Source: Mariniphaga sp041686935
GTDB taxonomy: Bacteria > Bacteroidota > Bacteroidia > Bacteroidales > Prolixibacteraceae
Assembly (NCBI GenBank): GCA_041686935.1
Contig: JAWLCW010000022.1
Location: forward strand, 1-64,000
Direction: 5' to 3'
Length of the DNA: 64,000 bases
Below are positions 1 to 8,400 of this stretch, piece after piece. A program made the position numbers and the translations under genes. Every line of letters begins with the position of its first letter. Position 1 is the first letter of the stretch. The notes below the pieces were generated by a model. That model was not told the DNA's origin. It saw only the letters and a program-made list of their open reading frames with translations, and made no database searches.

Positions 1-1
1 C

Positions 2-1948
2 GACAGGGGCACCGGCCGGTTTGTCGATCCGCTGCCGCTGGAAACAGGAAAAACCTTTCTGCTGGCGCCCGAAGACCCGGAACGGCGGGTAAAAATTACC
101 TCCCAAGATGCCGACATCATGTTGTTCGACGGCCGCGTGCTGGCGCAAAACGGCTGGTTTGTGGTTCGCAGTCTGCTTCCGGCAGGAAGAACAGGCAAGG
201 TGCTGAGCTGGATTGTGGAACCCCATGCCATCGACGGCTGGATACGGAAGCCCAACATCGGGTTCTCGCAGGTGGGTTACCTCCCGTCGCAACCCAAAGT
301 TTCGGTAATTGAGCTCGATAAAAAAGATACACCGCCTGCCACCGCATCGATTTACAAAATTGACGAACACGGCCGGGCTGCCGAAGTGTTCAGTGGGCCA
401 ATCCAATCCTGGGGCGACTATTACAAGTACCACTATGTGAAATTCGATTTTTCTTCGGTTAACACCCCCGGAATATACTACATTCAGTATGGCGACCAGA
501 AAACCAATAACTTCATCATCGATGAAACCGTTTATGACAAGATTACCGACGCCACCAGCGATATCTGGATTCCCATTCACATGAATCACATGTTTGTGCG
601 CGAGGGTTACCGTGTGTGGCACGGCGAACCGTTCAAGGAAGGTTACCGGCAGGCGCCGCCGGATACCGATCACTTCGACCTCCACTGGCAGGGACCAACA
701 ACCGATACACAATACGAAGGGCTGGAACTGATTCCCGGGTTAAACATTGGCGGCTTTTTCGACGCCGGGGATTTTGACATCGAAACCGGATCGAACATCA
801 GCGTGGTGCAGAACTTTGTGCAGACCTGGGAATATTTCAAACCCCAGCGCGACCAGACATTTGTCAGCCAGGAGCAGCGTTACGTGGATTTGCACCGCCC
901 GGACGGAACGCCGGATATTTTGCAGTTTATCGAGCACGGCGCCATGAACCTGGTTGCCCAGGCAGAAATTATCGGCCACATGGCGCAGACGCTTTCCAAC
1001 TCGGTGCTTTACAATTACCATCACCTGGGCGATGCCGCCTCCATCACCGACGGGCTTCCGTACAACTCCGACCTCGGCCCGTACGAAGTTGCCGCCGACG
1101 GCCTTTCCAGCGGGGTGAAGGACGATATGTGGGCCTTTACAAGCCGCAATCCCGGCCTCGACCTCAGGGCTGCAACCATGTTTGCCGCTGTCAGCCGTGC
1201 GCTGAAGGGATACAACGACGATCTTTCGGAACGTGCATTGAACCAGTCGAAACGATTGCTGAAAGAGGCAACGGAACTGCTTGCCAACCAGCCTCAGGAT
1301 CGTGCTGACAGGCGCTTCGGAGCAGCAGATGTTTCCACCAACCTTCAGTTGTACATCTCAACCGGGGAGCAACAATATGCTGATAAATTTCAGGAACTTT
1401 TATGGCCCGCACTCAACCGGAATCTCAGTTTTGCCATTCTGACGGCCCTGCACGGCATTCCGCACATGGACGCATCCTACAAAGAAAAGCTCCGGCCGTA
1501 TGTTGAGCAGTACAAAGAATACATCGACGGGTTTGAAAAGGATAATCCCTACGGAGTGCCCATCGGTCTGGGCAACTGGGCAGGCAGCGGAGCCATAGTA
1601 AACTTTGGCACCACCATCTGTTTTGCCCACAACCATTTTCCCGACATCATCGACGCCAGCCATGCGTTCAAGGCTGCCAACTGGCTGTATGGCTGCCATC
1701 CGTACCACAACTATTCGCTGGTGGCAACGTTGGGCGCCGCCCGTCCCAAAGAGGTCTTTTACGGAAATAACAGGGCCGATTTTTCCTTTATTCCGGGCAA
1801 TGTGGCGCCGGGGGTATTGTTCCGCCAGCCCGACCATTTTGAAAACTACGACGACTGGCCGTTTCTGTGGGGACAAAACGAAGGCACCATTGGCGGCAAT
1901 ACCAGTTATCTGTTTTTTGGAACCGCGTTTAAGAATTTGATAGAATAA
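2..1948 (+). CDS. Glycoside hydrolase family 9 (endoglucanase-like), 5' truncated by window edge
   Basis: The frame is open from base 2 to the TAA, so the true start lies before the window; an internal ATG at 119 is not the start. About 648 residues are visible. A CelD-type Ig-like domain (nt 260-520, starting IGFSQVGYLP) is followed by an alpha-toroid GH9 domain. The catalytic-base motif GGFFDAGDFD lies near nt 750-780, the NP/S block (YGCHPYHNYSLVATLGAA) near nt 1690-1740, and the C-terminal WGQNEG with the putative general-acid Glu near nt 1870-1885. GH9 enzymes usually cleave beta-1,4-glucans such as cellulose or glucomannan; the Bacteroidota Ig-GH9 branch is often periplasmic and includes exo-acting members. 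About 90 residues of unassigned sequence precede the Ig domain, so the full protein is larger. Family call is firm; substrate unknown. Confidence 0.88.
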   Translation, partial: DRGTGRFVDPLPLETGKTFLLAPEDPERRVKITSQDADIMLFDGRVLAQNGWFVVRSLLPAGRTGKVLSWIVEPHAIDGWIRKPNIGFSQVGYLPSQPKVSVIELDKKDTPPATASIYKIDEHGRAAEVFSGPIQSWGDYYKYHYVKFDFSSVNTPGIYYIQYGDQKTNNFIIDETVYDKITDATSDIWIPIHMNHMFVREGYRVWHGEPFKEGYRQAPPDTDHFDLHWQGPTTDTQYEGLELIPGLNIGGFFDAGDFDIETGSNISVVQNFVQTWEYFKPQRDQTFVSQEQRYVDLHRPDGTPDILQFIEHGAMNLVAQAEIIGHMAQTLSNSVLYNYHHLGDAASITDGLPYNSDLGPYEVAADGLSSGVKDDMWAFTSRNPGLDLRAATMFAAVSRALKGYNDDLSERALNQSKRLLKEATELLANQPQDRADRRFGAADVSTNLQLYISTGEQQYADKFQELLWPALNRNLSFAILTALHGIPHMDASYKEKLRPYVEQYKEYIDGFEKDNPYGVPIGLGNWAGSGAIVNFGTTICFAHNHFPDIIDASHAFKAANWLYGCHPYHNYSLVATLGAARPKEVFYGNNRADFSFIPGNVAPGVLFRQPDHFENYDDWPFLWGQNEGTIGGNTSYLFFGTAFKNLIE

Positions 1949-1969
1949 ACAGATTGTTTTAAACAGTTG

Positions 1970-1988
1970 TGAATCAGTAGCTGATTCA
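1970..1988. terminator. Short hairpin after the GH9 gene
   Basis: TGAATCAG, a 3-nt loop and CTGATTCA form a perfect 8-bp stem 22 bases after the GH9 stop. There is no clear T tract behind it, so termination is a guess. Confidence 0.3.
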
Positions 1989-2121
1989 ACCTATTGTCTT
2001 AATAAATGTTTTTGATTGAATTTCATTGAAAAATATATTGACGAACTGTGGTTCCTGGTGCTGGAAATGGCTCCGTGCCTGATGCCGGGATTTATTTTTG
2101 TACCGTTAATGAAGAAGTGAA

Positions 2122-2502
2122 TTGATTGTGGGATTGATGGTGCCGGTACTTGCCAATCCGCGAATGGGACTTTCAAGTCATATTGAAGGGGTGATGAACG
2201 GGATGCTGCTCATTATTTTCGGGCTCATTTGGAACAGGGTGAAATTATCGGAAAAATGGTTGAAAATTACTTTCTGGCTGGTTATTTACGGCACTTTTGC
2301 CAACTGGTTCGGAATTTTAATTGCTGCCATTTTTAATGCAGGAAAAATGCTGACTGTTGCAGCAAAGGGGCAGGAAGGGCATCCGGTTGCCGAGGCAATT
2401 GTAACATTTTCCCTTGTATCACTAACCCTTGCCATGTTGTTTGTTAGCGTGGCCATTTTAATTGGTCTTCACAAAAACAGAAAAGCACAAAGCATGAAGT
2501 GA
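2122..2502 (+). CDS. Hydroxylaminobenzene mutase-like membrane protein, apparently short at the N terminus
   Basis: 126 residues with about four hydrophobic segments. The pattern VPVLANPRMGLSSHIEG, then NGMLLIIFGLIW and FWLVIYGTFANW, matches small membrane proteins annotated as hydroxylaminobenzene mutase (HabA type), which in characterised cases isomerise hydroxylaminobenzene to aminophenol. The only usable start is TTG at 2122 (or ATG at 2137), because an in-frame TGA sits at 2110-2112. Relatives normally carry roughly another 20 hydrophobic residues before this point, so the first membrane helix is largely missing. Either the gene has lost its 5' end or this is a shorter variant. The hydrophilic loop near residues 80-90 (KGQEGHPV) is typical of the group. 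Function in this organism is unknown. Confidence 0.6.
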   Translation: MIVGLMVPVLANPRMGLSSHIEGVMNGMLLIIFGLIWNRVKLSEKWLKITFWLVIYGTFANWFGILIAAIFNAGKMLTVAAKGQEGHPVAEAIVTFSLVSLTLAMLFVSVAILIGLHKNRKAQSMK

Positions 2503-2609
2503 GTAAAATCTGTTACATAAACAGAGCTGTAGGTGCTCAAATTCTGTGTGGAAGCCTTCAATGAACAATCAACTTGTCAAGGTGTTTGTTTAAAAAAACG
2601 AACATCAAC

Positions 2610-5168
2610 ATGAGAAATTCGAAAATATTTTCAGACGTTTTATTTATAGTAATTTTTCTGTCTCTAACTGTTTCTTCTACAGCACAAAGAACAGGAATAA
2701 CCGGATCGGTTTCGGATGAAGAAACCGGTGATGCAGTGCCTTTTGCATCGGTTTCTGTTTTCGACATTGGTTTTAATACATTGCTCGACGGAACCATTTC
2801 GGATGAGGATGGGAATTTCAAAATTGAGGACCTCGGTGTTGAACCCTTCCAGGTGGTCGTTTCCTTTATTGGTTACACACCCGATACAATAACCGGCATC
2901 ACCCTTTCTGCGGAAACAGCGCAGGTAAATTTAGGGGATATCAGACTGAAGCCGGCGATAATTGAACTTCAGGGAATTGAAGTTCAGGGTTTTGCCAGTA
3001 CTACTTCGCGGCAAATCGACCGGCAGACTTACCGTCCCGGCGATTTTGAAACCACCCGTGGCGGAACTGCCGTGGATGTGTTGAACCGGTTGCCGGCGTT
3101 ATCGGTTGATCCTGACGGAACCGTTTCGTTGCGGGGAACATCCGATTTTATGGTTTACCTGAACGGAAAACCCACACAAATGGATCCGTCGGTTTTGCTG
3201 GGGCAAATTCCGGCCAACTCCATCGAAAGCATCGATGTGATTACGGTTCCAACTGCACGTTATGAAGCACAGGGTTCGGGCGGAATCATCAACATTACCA
3301 CCAAAAGGTCGGGTGCGGAAGGATTGTCGGTTGTGGCCGACGGACTGCTCGGAGGCGCTCCCTGGGCCGATAAAACCCACAAATACAGTGGGCAGGACTT
3401 GAATTACTATCGCTGGGGAGGCGGCATAAGTCTGATTTATCAAAAAAATGATTTGACTTTATTTGGCGGATTGAATCATGTGAAACGAAACCTGAAAAGT
3501 TTCCGCAGCGGCGATGCCCGGCTTTTGCAGTCCGATGGTTCATATTACCACATGGTAGCCGATGGTGAACGCCTGGAGTGGCAGCAAAATTATTCAGCCA
3601 ACATCGGTCTGGACTACCGGTTGGACCAAACAAGCACACTTTCGGCATTCTATTATTTCGGACACCGAAACGAAGGACGGACAGCGCATTACATTTACAA
3701 CAACTTTTTTGGCGATGTCAACAAGAATCCAATTGCAGGAATTGATCCCCAAAACCGCTGGGTTTACAATCCGAATACCGATGACCGGACAGGTGTTTTT
3801 CATACCACAAACATCGATTACACTAAAAATTTCGATAACAACAGTCAATTGCAGTTGTCGTTCCTTTATGAACACTCGGGGTTGAGCTGGACCCTAGACA
3901 ATCCCGATTATGATTTTGATTTTGCCAACGACAGGCAGAAAGAGTTAATCAGAAGTTTTTACCAGTCGGACGACACGCCTCTCGATGGTTTCCGGTTTAC
4001 CATCGATTATGAAAAGGAGCTGGACAACGGACATTCGCTGGGAGTCGGATTTCAGCCACAATACCTGAAACAAACCGGCGGGTTTGAATTCGACACTTTG
4101 AATGTGGAAACAAATATTTGGGGAGTTCATCAGGAATTTATTAACCAGATTGATCTTTCGCGTGGAATTTACGCCGGTTATGCCGATTATTCAGGAAACT
4201 TTGGAAAGCTGAATTTTATGGCCGGATTGCGTTTGGAATATACCGACCAGACACTGGAGCTTGAAAACCCCGACTACCTGAACATTTTTCAACAGACCAC
4301 ACAACCGGTTTACGAAGTGAAGCAACTCGACTGGTTTCCAACATTGCATTTACAATATGGATTCAATGAACGAAGTGCGCTTATTTTTGCCGCAAGCAGA
4401 CGAATTAACCGTCCTCCGACCAAAAACATGGCGCCGTTTCTGTACCGCCGTCACCACGAAGTTTATGTGGTTGGCGATCCGGAACTGAAGCCAGAGTATC
4501 TGACCAACGCAGAACTTTCGCTTCAGAAAAGAGTGGGAGAGCAGCAGTTTACCCTGACCGGTTTTTACCGGGGAACCGATAATGCCATTTTTCGCGTGAA
4601 TACGGTATACGAAGAAGAAAATGTGCTGATTCGCAGTTATACCAACGCCGGCAATGTGCAGGCACTGGGCGCTGAATTGAACGGCAACCTTTCTGCCGGC
4701 TCGTTTGCCAAATTTTTTGTAGGTGGTTCGCTTTACGATTTCAATGTGCAGGGCGACATCTTTGGGTTTCAGGAGGACAACCGGAGCACCAACTGGAGCC
4801 TGAAAGGAAATATGAATTTGTTCTTATCCCAATCGCTTAAATTCACTGCCGACATTGATTTGCGATCGGCAACCGTTACCACCCAGGGACGGGATGAAAT
4901 GTTTTATGTAACGAATGCGGCATTAAACTACACCCCCGCTAAACTTCAGGGATGGGACTTTGGAGTTAAAGTCATTGATGTGCTTTCATCCAATGTTCAG
5001 GGACTTTATACCCGAGCCTACAATGCCTCGGGCACCCAGATTTTTTACCAGGATACGGAATTTGACCGCTCGGGTCCCATCATCGAAATAACTGCTTCCT
5101 GGTCATTTAACATGAACGGCCGTTCGGGGCGCAAAGCCGACAGTACTTTCGGGAAAGAGCAGTTCTGA
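2610..5168 (+). CDS. TonB-dependent receptor, CarboxypepD_reg plus outer-membrane beta-barrel
   Basis: 852 residues from ATG 2610; an upstream TTG at 2574 is in frame but precedes the evident signal peptide (MRNSKIF then a hydrophobic run ending near SSTAQ). Residues about 27-115 form a carboxypeptidase-regulatory-like Ig domain (GITGSVSDEETGDAVPFA...DGNFKI). A plug domain follows (near residues 150-240, with DVLNRLPALSVDPDG and GSGGIINITTKR). The rest is a long beta-barrel of the OMP_b-brl_3 kind. It lacks the SusC signature and has no SusD partner, so it is more likely a general TonB-dependent transporter for siderophore, peptide or small-ligand uptake than a glycan porin. It stands alone, bounded by a strong terminator. 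Family certain, ligand unknown. Confidence 0.88.
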   Translation: MRNSKIFSDVLFIVIFLSLTVSSTAQRTGITGSVSDEETGDAVPFASVSVFDIGFNTLLDGTISDEDGNFKIEDLGVEPFQVVVSFIGYTPDTITGITLSAETAQVNLGDIRLKPAIIELQGIEVQGFASTTSRQIDRQTYRPGDFETTRGGTAVDVLNRLPALSVDPDGTVSLRGTSDFMVYLNGKPTQMDPSVLLGQIPANSIESIDVITVPTARYEAQGSGGIINITTKRSGAEGLSVVADGLLGGAPWADKTHKYSGQDLNYYRWGGGISLIYQKNDLTLFGGLNHVKRNLKSFRSGDARLLQSDGSYYHMVADGERLEWQQNYSANIGLDYRLDQTSTLSAFYYFGHRNEGRTAHYIYNNFFGDVNKNPIAGIDPQNRWVYNPNTDDRTGVFHTTNIDYTKNFDNNSQLQLSFLYEHSGLSWTLDNPDYDFDFANDRQKELIRSFYQSDDTPLDGFRFTIDYEKELDNGHSLGVGFQPQYLKQTGGFEFDTLNVETNIWGVHQEFINQIDLSRGIYAGYADYSGNFGKLNFMAGLRLEYTDQTLELENPDYLNIFQQTTQPVYEVKQLDWFPTLHLQYGFNERSALIFAASRRINRPPTKNMAPFLYRRHHEVYVVGDPELKPEYLTNAELSLQKRVGEQQFTLTGFYRGTDNAIFRVNTVYEEENVLIRSYTNAGNVQALGAELNGNLSAGSFAKFFVGGSLYDFNVQGDIFGFQEDNRSTNWSLKGNMNLFLSQSLKFTADIDLRSATVTTQGRDEMFYVTNAALNYTPAKLQGWDFGVKVIDVLSSNVQGLYTRAYNASGTQIFYQDTEFDRSGPIIEITASWSFNMNGRSGRKADSTFGKEQF

Positions 5169-5176
5169 CAATCAGT

Positions 5177-5211
5177 AAAACCTGTCAGGTTTTTAAAGCC
5201 TGACAGGTTTT
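5177..5211. terminator. Bidirectional rho-independent terminator
   Basis: Perfect 13-bp inverted repeat (AAAACCTGTCAGG and its complement) around a 9-nt loop, with A-rich and T-rich flanks so that it reads as a terminator on both strands. It lies between the convergent TonB receptor and the double-FAD oxidoreductase. Confidence 0.85.
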
Positions 5212-5236
5212 ATACTAATAAAATGCATTACCATTT

Positions 5237-8200
5237 TTACAACTCCACCTCCATCTCTTTCTGCCCCGAAAACAGTTGAAGCACTCCGCTGGCATGGCGG
5301 TAGTAATGGCCGCGCAGGTCTTTGGAATAGGTATCAAGAATTTCCCTGCCAAGGCCGTTTAAATCGCCAACCCTGAAAAGCGCCCTGCCCAGCATAAGTT
5401 CCCGCAGTGAATTGTTCCGGGTGGAAGTGTCGTTCCTGTCTGCCGGAGCGAGTTTTTTTGCCGTTTTTATATCAGTCATCGCATGGCCCCTCACTCCGTC
5501 CATGTTTAACAACCGGAATAAAACCTCTGCACCCTGCCTGCTGGCAATGGTTTCGAGGGCAATGGCCACGGCATGAAAATGTGAAAATTCACTTTCGGGC
5601 GTAAGCATATTTGCCAGTCTGACAATGGATGGAACAGCTTCAACTTTTTGGGTCCGTCCGAGGGCAATAATGAGGCTGTCAAGATAACTCAGGCTTCTTC
5701 CGAACTGTCCCATTCCCCTGAAGTTCCAGCCTTCGTCCCACTCATCGTAAGTATCTATGGCAGCAATAAGTTCTTTCCAGCCGGCAGGGTTACCCAACAT
5801 TCCAAGTATCCGCGCATACACCAGTCTGTGTTCTTTGTTTTGGCTCAAATGGAAAAAATCTTCCATCACCGGAATGGACCTTTCTGTATCCCACAAAAGG
5901 ATTTCAAGGCCTTCGAGTTCATTAACCACTTTTTTGGCGGCATCCTGAATTTGTTCAATGGAAGGAGGATAATTATCGGTGTAATTGTCTGCCCCCTCGG
6001 GCAGACTTTTTATTTCCACCAGTTGTTTTTGCAGCCATTTCAGGTTGATGTACCTGATCAACTGGTTATTTTCAGCAGCCAGAGCAGCCGCCCATCCCAT
6101 GGAGAATCCCTGGTTTTGCAGGCAGGGCTGCATACGGATTACCGGCATGGCATCGCGGTGAGCGCTGGCTCCCAGACCGGTTACGGCAATTCCCTCTAGA
6201 CCTTTGGGCAACAATGAGCGAAAAGGCACCAGCGCCGTTATATGTTTGGTTCTTTCATCGGGCCACCTGAGCGAAAAGAACGGGTCTTCGGTGTAGCCGT
6301 GTGTATCAAACGAACTCTGGTGAATCGAGAATGTGTCCGGATAAGTGCGTTTGTTGTAAACATCCAGCACCGAAACGGTATAGTCTCCAATCATTCTGCG
6401 GCGCTCGCGGGTTTGCGGAAGTTTGCCCAAATCATACTGATCATTAAACTTATCCTTGGCAACAATAAATGTACGCCACACATCAAGCATATCCGTATCG
6501 CTGGTAAAAGTCCAGTCGGTATTGTTGTAGTGGTCGTTCGGGTTTTTAAAAGGCATTCCGGCCCCCTGAACCGCCACCGACAATCCATCGGTGTATTCGT
6601 AAGCTGCACCTGCCGCAATGGCAATATCAGCGCTGCCGGTAGAGTCGATAACGGTATGGCCCAGAATAATTCCCTTTCCGGCAGGAGTTGCAACCACCAC
6701 TCCTTTCACTGTTCCTTCATGTACATAAGCTCCGATTCCGAGCACTCCAAACCAAACTTCACCTCCTGAATCGCGTATTTCGCGGCGAAAATATTCTGTT
6801 TTCCAGTCGAAAACCCACTCATCGAGGCGTTGTTTCTGACGGGGATGATCGCCGCCTGTGGCACGGACTCCCCAATCCACTTCCAGAGTGTATCCTTCGC
6901 GGTAGCCGTCCCAGTACCGTCCAATCATTCCCATGGTTCCCATGCCTCCCAGACCGTGCAGGTATTCCAGCACGAGTGTTTTGGCGCCGTGCCGCGAGGC
7001 ACCCACACCGGCCGGCGCTCCGGCAGTACCGCCGCCCAGAACAACTAAATCAAAACTTCCCAAAACAGGAAGCGTGGTTTTTTCCGAAGGTATTTCTCCC
7101 AGATTAAATGAAGGGCGCAATCCCTCCAGAATTTCACCCACGTCGCCGGGAGCATGTTGTCCTTCATCAAAGCCTTTTACAACAAAATCTTTTGAAGGAA
7201 CAATTTCAGCAGCCATTTCTGCTGCTTCCTGCCCGATTCGTTCTCCCATACGAATGAGCGCACCGGGTTGTAAAAGTTCCGAGGCAGCTTTTCTGTGCAC
7301 ATCGGCCACTCCGCTCAGCACAAACAGGCGTTCGGTATTTTTTGGCCGGAACGAACCGGTGTTCATGCTTTCTTCGTCCATAACCGGTTGGTTCCATTTT
7401 TCTTTTCCGGAGATAAAATCGGGCGGTACCTGGAAAAGCACGTCGCCGGAATCCACCTGCCCGGGATCCCAGATCAGGTCGCGCGCTTCATGTTCTGCTC
7501 TGCAAAAAGATTCCCATGAGTCATTTGGCATATCCAGCATCAGGGTATATTCAAATGCATCGTATGTTTTATCCTTAAAAACAACCGGCTGCGGAAGTTT
7601 TCTCATTTTTGCATTAGGAATGGTTTTGGGTTGATTTCCAACCACAATATACTTAAACTCCTGTTTTCCTGCAGGATAATTTGAAAAATCAGCTCCGGCC
7701 ATTCGCGTAACCAGTCCGCGTGCTGTTGCGTCAATAATTACTTTTGCCCTGATTGCCTGGCGTCCGGAACGGTTGGCGATTATTACCCCTGCCGGATGGC
7801 CCTGGCTGTCATTAATAATATCGGTTACATAACATGAATACAGAAAACTTACACCGTTGTCGATGAGTTCGTTATCGAGTGTTTTTTTTACATGCATGGG
7901 CGTGGGTAACCCTGCACCGAATATTTTTTCCCCAAGCTCAGTACCGGTCGCTTTATCATTTTCAGCCCAAAGCCTGTAGGTTCCGCAAATGTCTTCACCC
8001 AGATAGGGTTGCGGTGCAGCCAGAAAAACCGAAACGCCGCGGTTTGCGGCTGCAGTGGCTGCTGCCACTGCGGCAGAAGTTCCGCCAACTATCACAACAT
8101 CCACATCGTAGGCTACCGGAATTCTGCGTTCCGACTGGTAACCGTATTTGTAGTTGTTTTGACTGACTGAATTTCCAAAGGCATAGGCGCCGGAGGTCAT

Positions 8201-8251
8201 TAAAAATGCCGAACCGGCTGCCGTGGTTTTTATAAAGTTGCGTCGTTTCAT
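5237..8251 (-). CDS. Tat-exported double-module FAD-dependent oxidoreductase with helical C-terminal domain
   Basis: 1004 residues, about twice the usual size for this family. The N terminus has a twin-arginine signal (KRRNFIK followed by a hydrophobic stretch to about residue 28), implying export of a folded, cofactor-loaded protein. A first Rossmann FAD motif lies at residues 51-66 (DVVIVGGTSAAVAAA). A second, with its own start (LVVLGGGTAGAPAG), lies near residue 404, followed by GLGGMGTMG. The second half includes RERRRMIGDY and the C-terminal RMQP block typical of PF12831-type oxidoreductases. Residues from about 700 onward are helical and HEAT-like. It is the last gene of the minus-strand oxidoreductase cluster. 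Substrate and reaction are unknown. Relatives of this fold are sometimes named xanthan lyase in databases, which the sequence does not support. Confidence 0.8.
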   Translation of the reverse strand: MKRRNFIKTTAAGSAFLMTSGAYAFGNSVSQNNYKYGYQSERRIPVAYDVDVVIVGGTSAAVAAATAAANRGVSVFLAAPQPYLGEDICGTYRLWAENDKATGTELGEKIFGAGLPTPMHVKKTLDNELIDNGVSFLYSCYVTDIINDSQGHPAGVIIANRSGRQAIRAKVIIDATARGLVTRMAGADFSNYPAGKQEFKYIVVGNQPKTIPNAKMRKLPQPVVFKDKTYDAFEYTLMLDMPNDSWESFCRAEHEARDLIWDPGQVDSGDVLFQVPPDFISGKEKWNQPVMDEESMNTGSFRPKNTERLFVLSGVADVHRKAASELLQPGALIRMGERIGQEAAEMAAEIVPSKDFVVKGFDEGQHAPGDVGEILEGLRPSFNLGEIPSEKTTLPVLGSFDLVVLGGGTAGAPAGVGASRHGAKTLVLEYLHGLGGMGTMGMIGRYWDGYREGYTLEVDWGVRATGGDHPRQKQRLDEWVFDWKTEYFRREIRDSGGEVWFGVLGIGAYVHEGTVKGVVVATPAGKGIILGHTVIDSTGSADIAIAAGAAYEYTDGLSVAVQGAGMPFKNPNDHYNNTDWTFTSDTDMLDVWRTFIVAKDKFNDQYDLGKLPQTRERRRMIGDYTVSVLDVYNKRTYPDTFSIHQSSFDTHGYTEDPFFSLRWPDERTKHITALVPFRSLLPKGLEGIAVTGLGASAHRDAMPVIRMQPCLQNQGFSMGWAAALAAENNQLIRYINLKWLQKQLVEIKSLPEGADNYTDNYPPSIEQIQDAAKKVVNELEGLEILLWDTERSIPVMEDFFHLSQNKEHRLVYARILGMLGNPAGWKELIAAIDTYDEWDEGWNFRGMGQFGRSLSYLDSLIIALGRTQKVEAVPSIVRLANMLTPESEFSHFHAVAIALETIASRQGAEVLFRLLNMDGVRGHAMTDIKTAKKLAPADRNDTSTRNNSLRELMLGRALFRVGDLNGLGREILDTYSKDLRGHYYRHASGVLQLFSGQKEMEVEL

Positions 8252-8311
8252 AGTGAATTATATTTTGTTTATTAATGGCTGAAGCCTTTTCCTATCTCTA
8301 ATTTTTGCGGT

Positions 8312-8371
8312 CACCGGGCTGAGTCGCTGTGTAAAACAATCTTTCTTTTTGCACAGTGGCTTCAGCCCGGT
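8312..8371. repeat. Long hairpin between two oxidoreductase genes
   Basis: CACCGGGCTGAGTCGCTGTG (8312-8331) is nearly complementary to CACAGTGGCTTCAGCCCGGTG (8352-8372), giving a stem of about 20 bp with two irregularities and a 20-nt loop, in the 149-bp gap between two same-strand genes. It could stabilise or attenuate the transcript, or be a remnant of the palindromic elements seen near 38 kb, which share the GGCTGAAGCC core. Confidence 0.6.
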
Positions 8372-8400
8372 GGCTTTGCTTTCTCTCCCTCTGTAAAGCT

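Noticed and set aside
1400..1876. 158-codon minus-strand frame
   Set aside because: Antisense to the GH9 catalytic domain; no motif of its own.
6933..7634. 233-codon plus-strand frame
   Set aside because: Antisense to the double-FAD oxidoreductase; Pro/Ser-rich shadow with no independent support.
5237..8251. Naming the oxidoreductases xanthan lyase
   Set aside because: Some database entries use this name for related proteins, but the sequences have FAD-binding Rossmann motifs and none of the features of polysaccharide lyase family 8.
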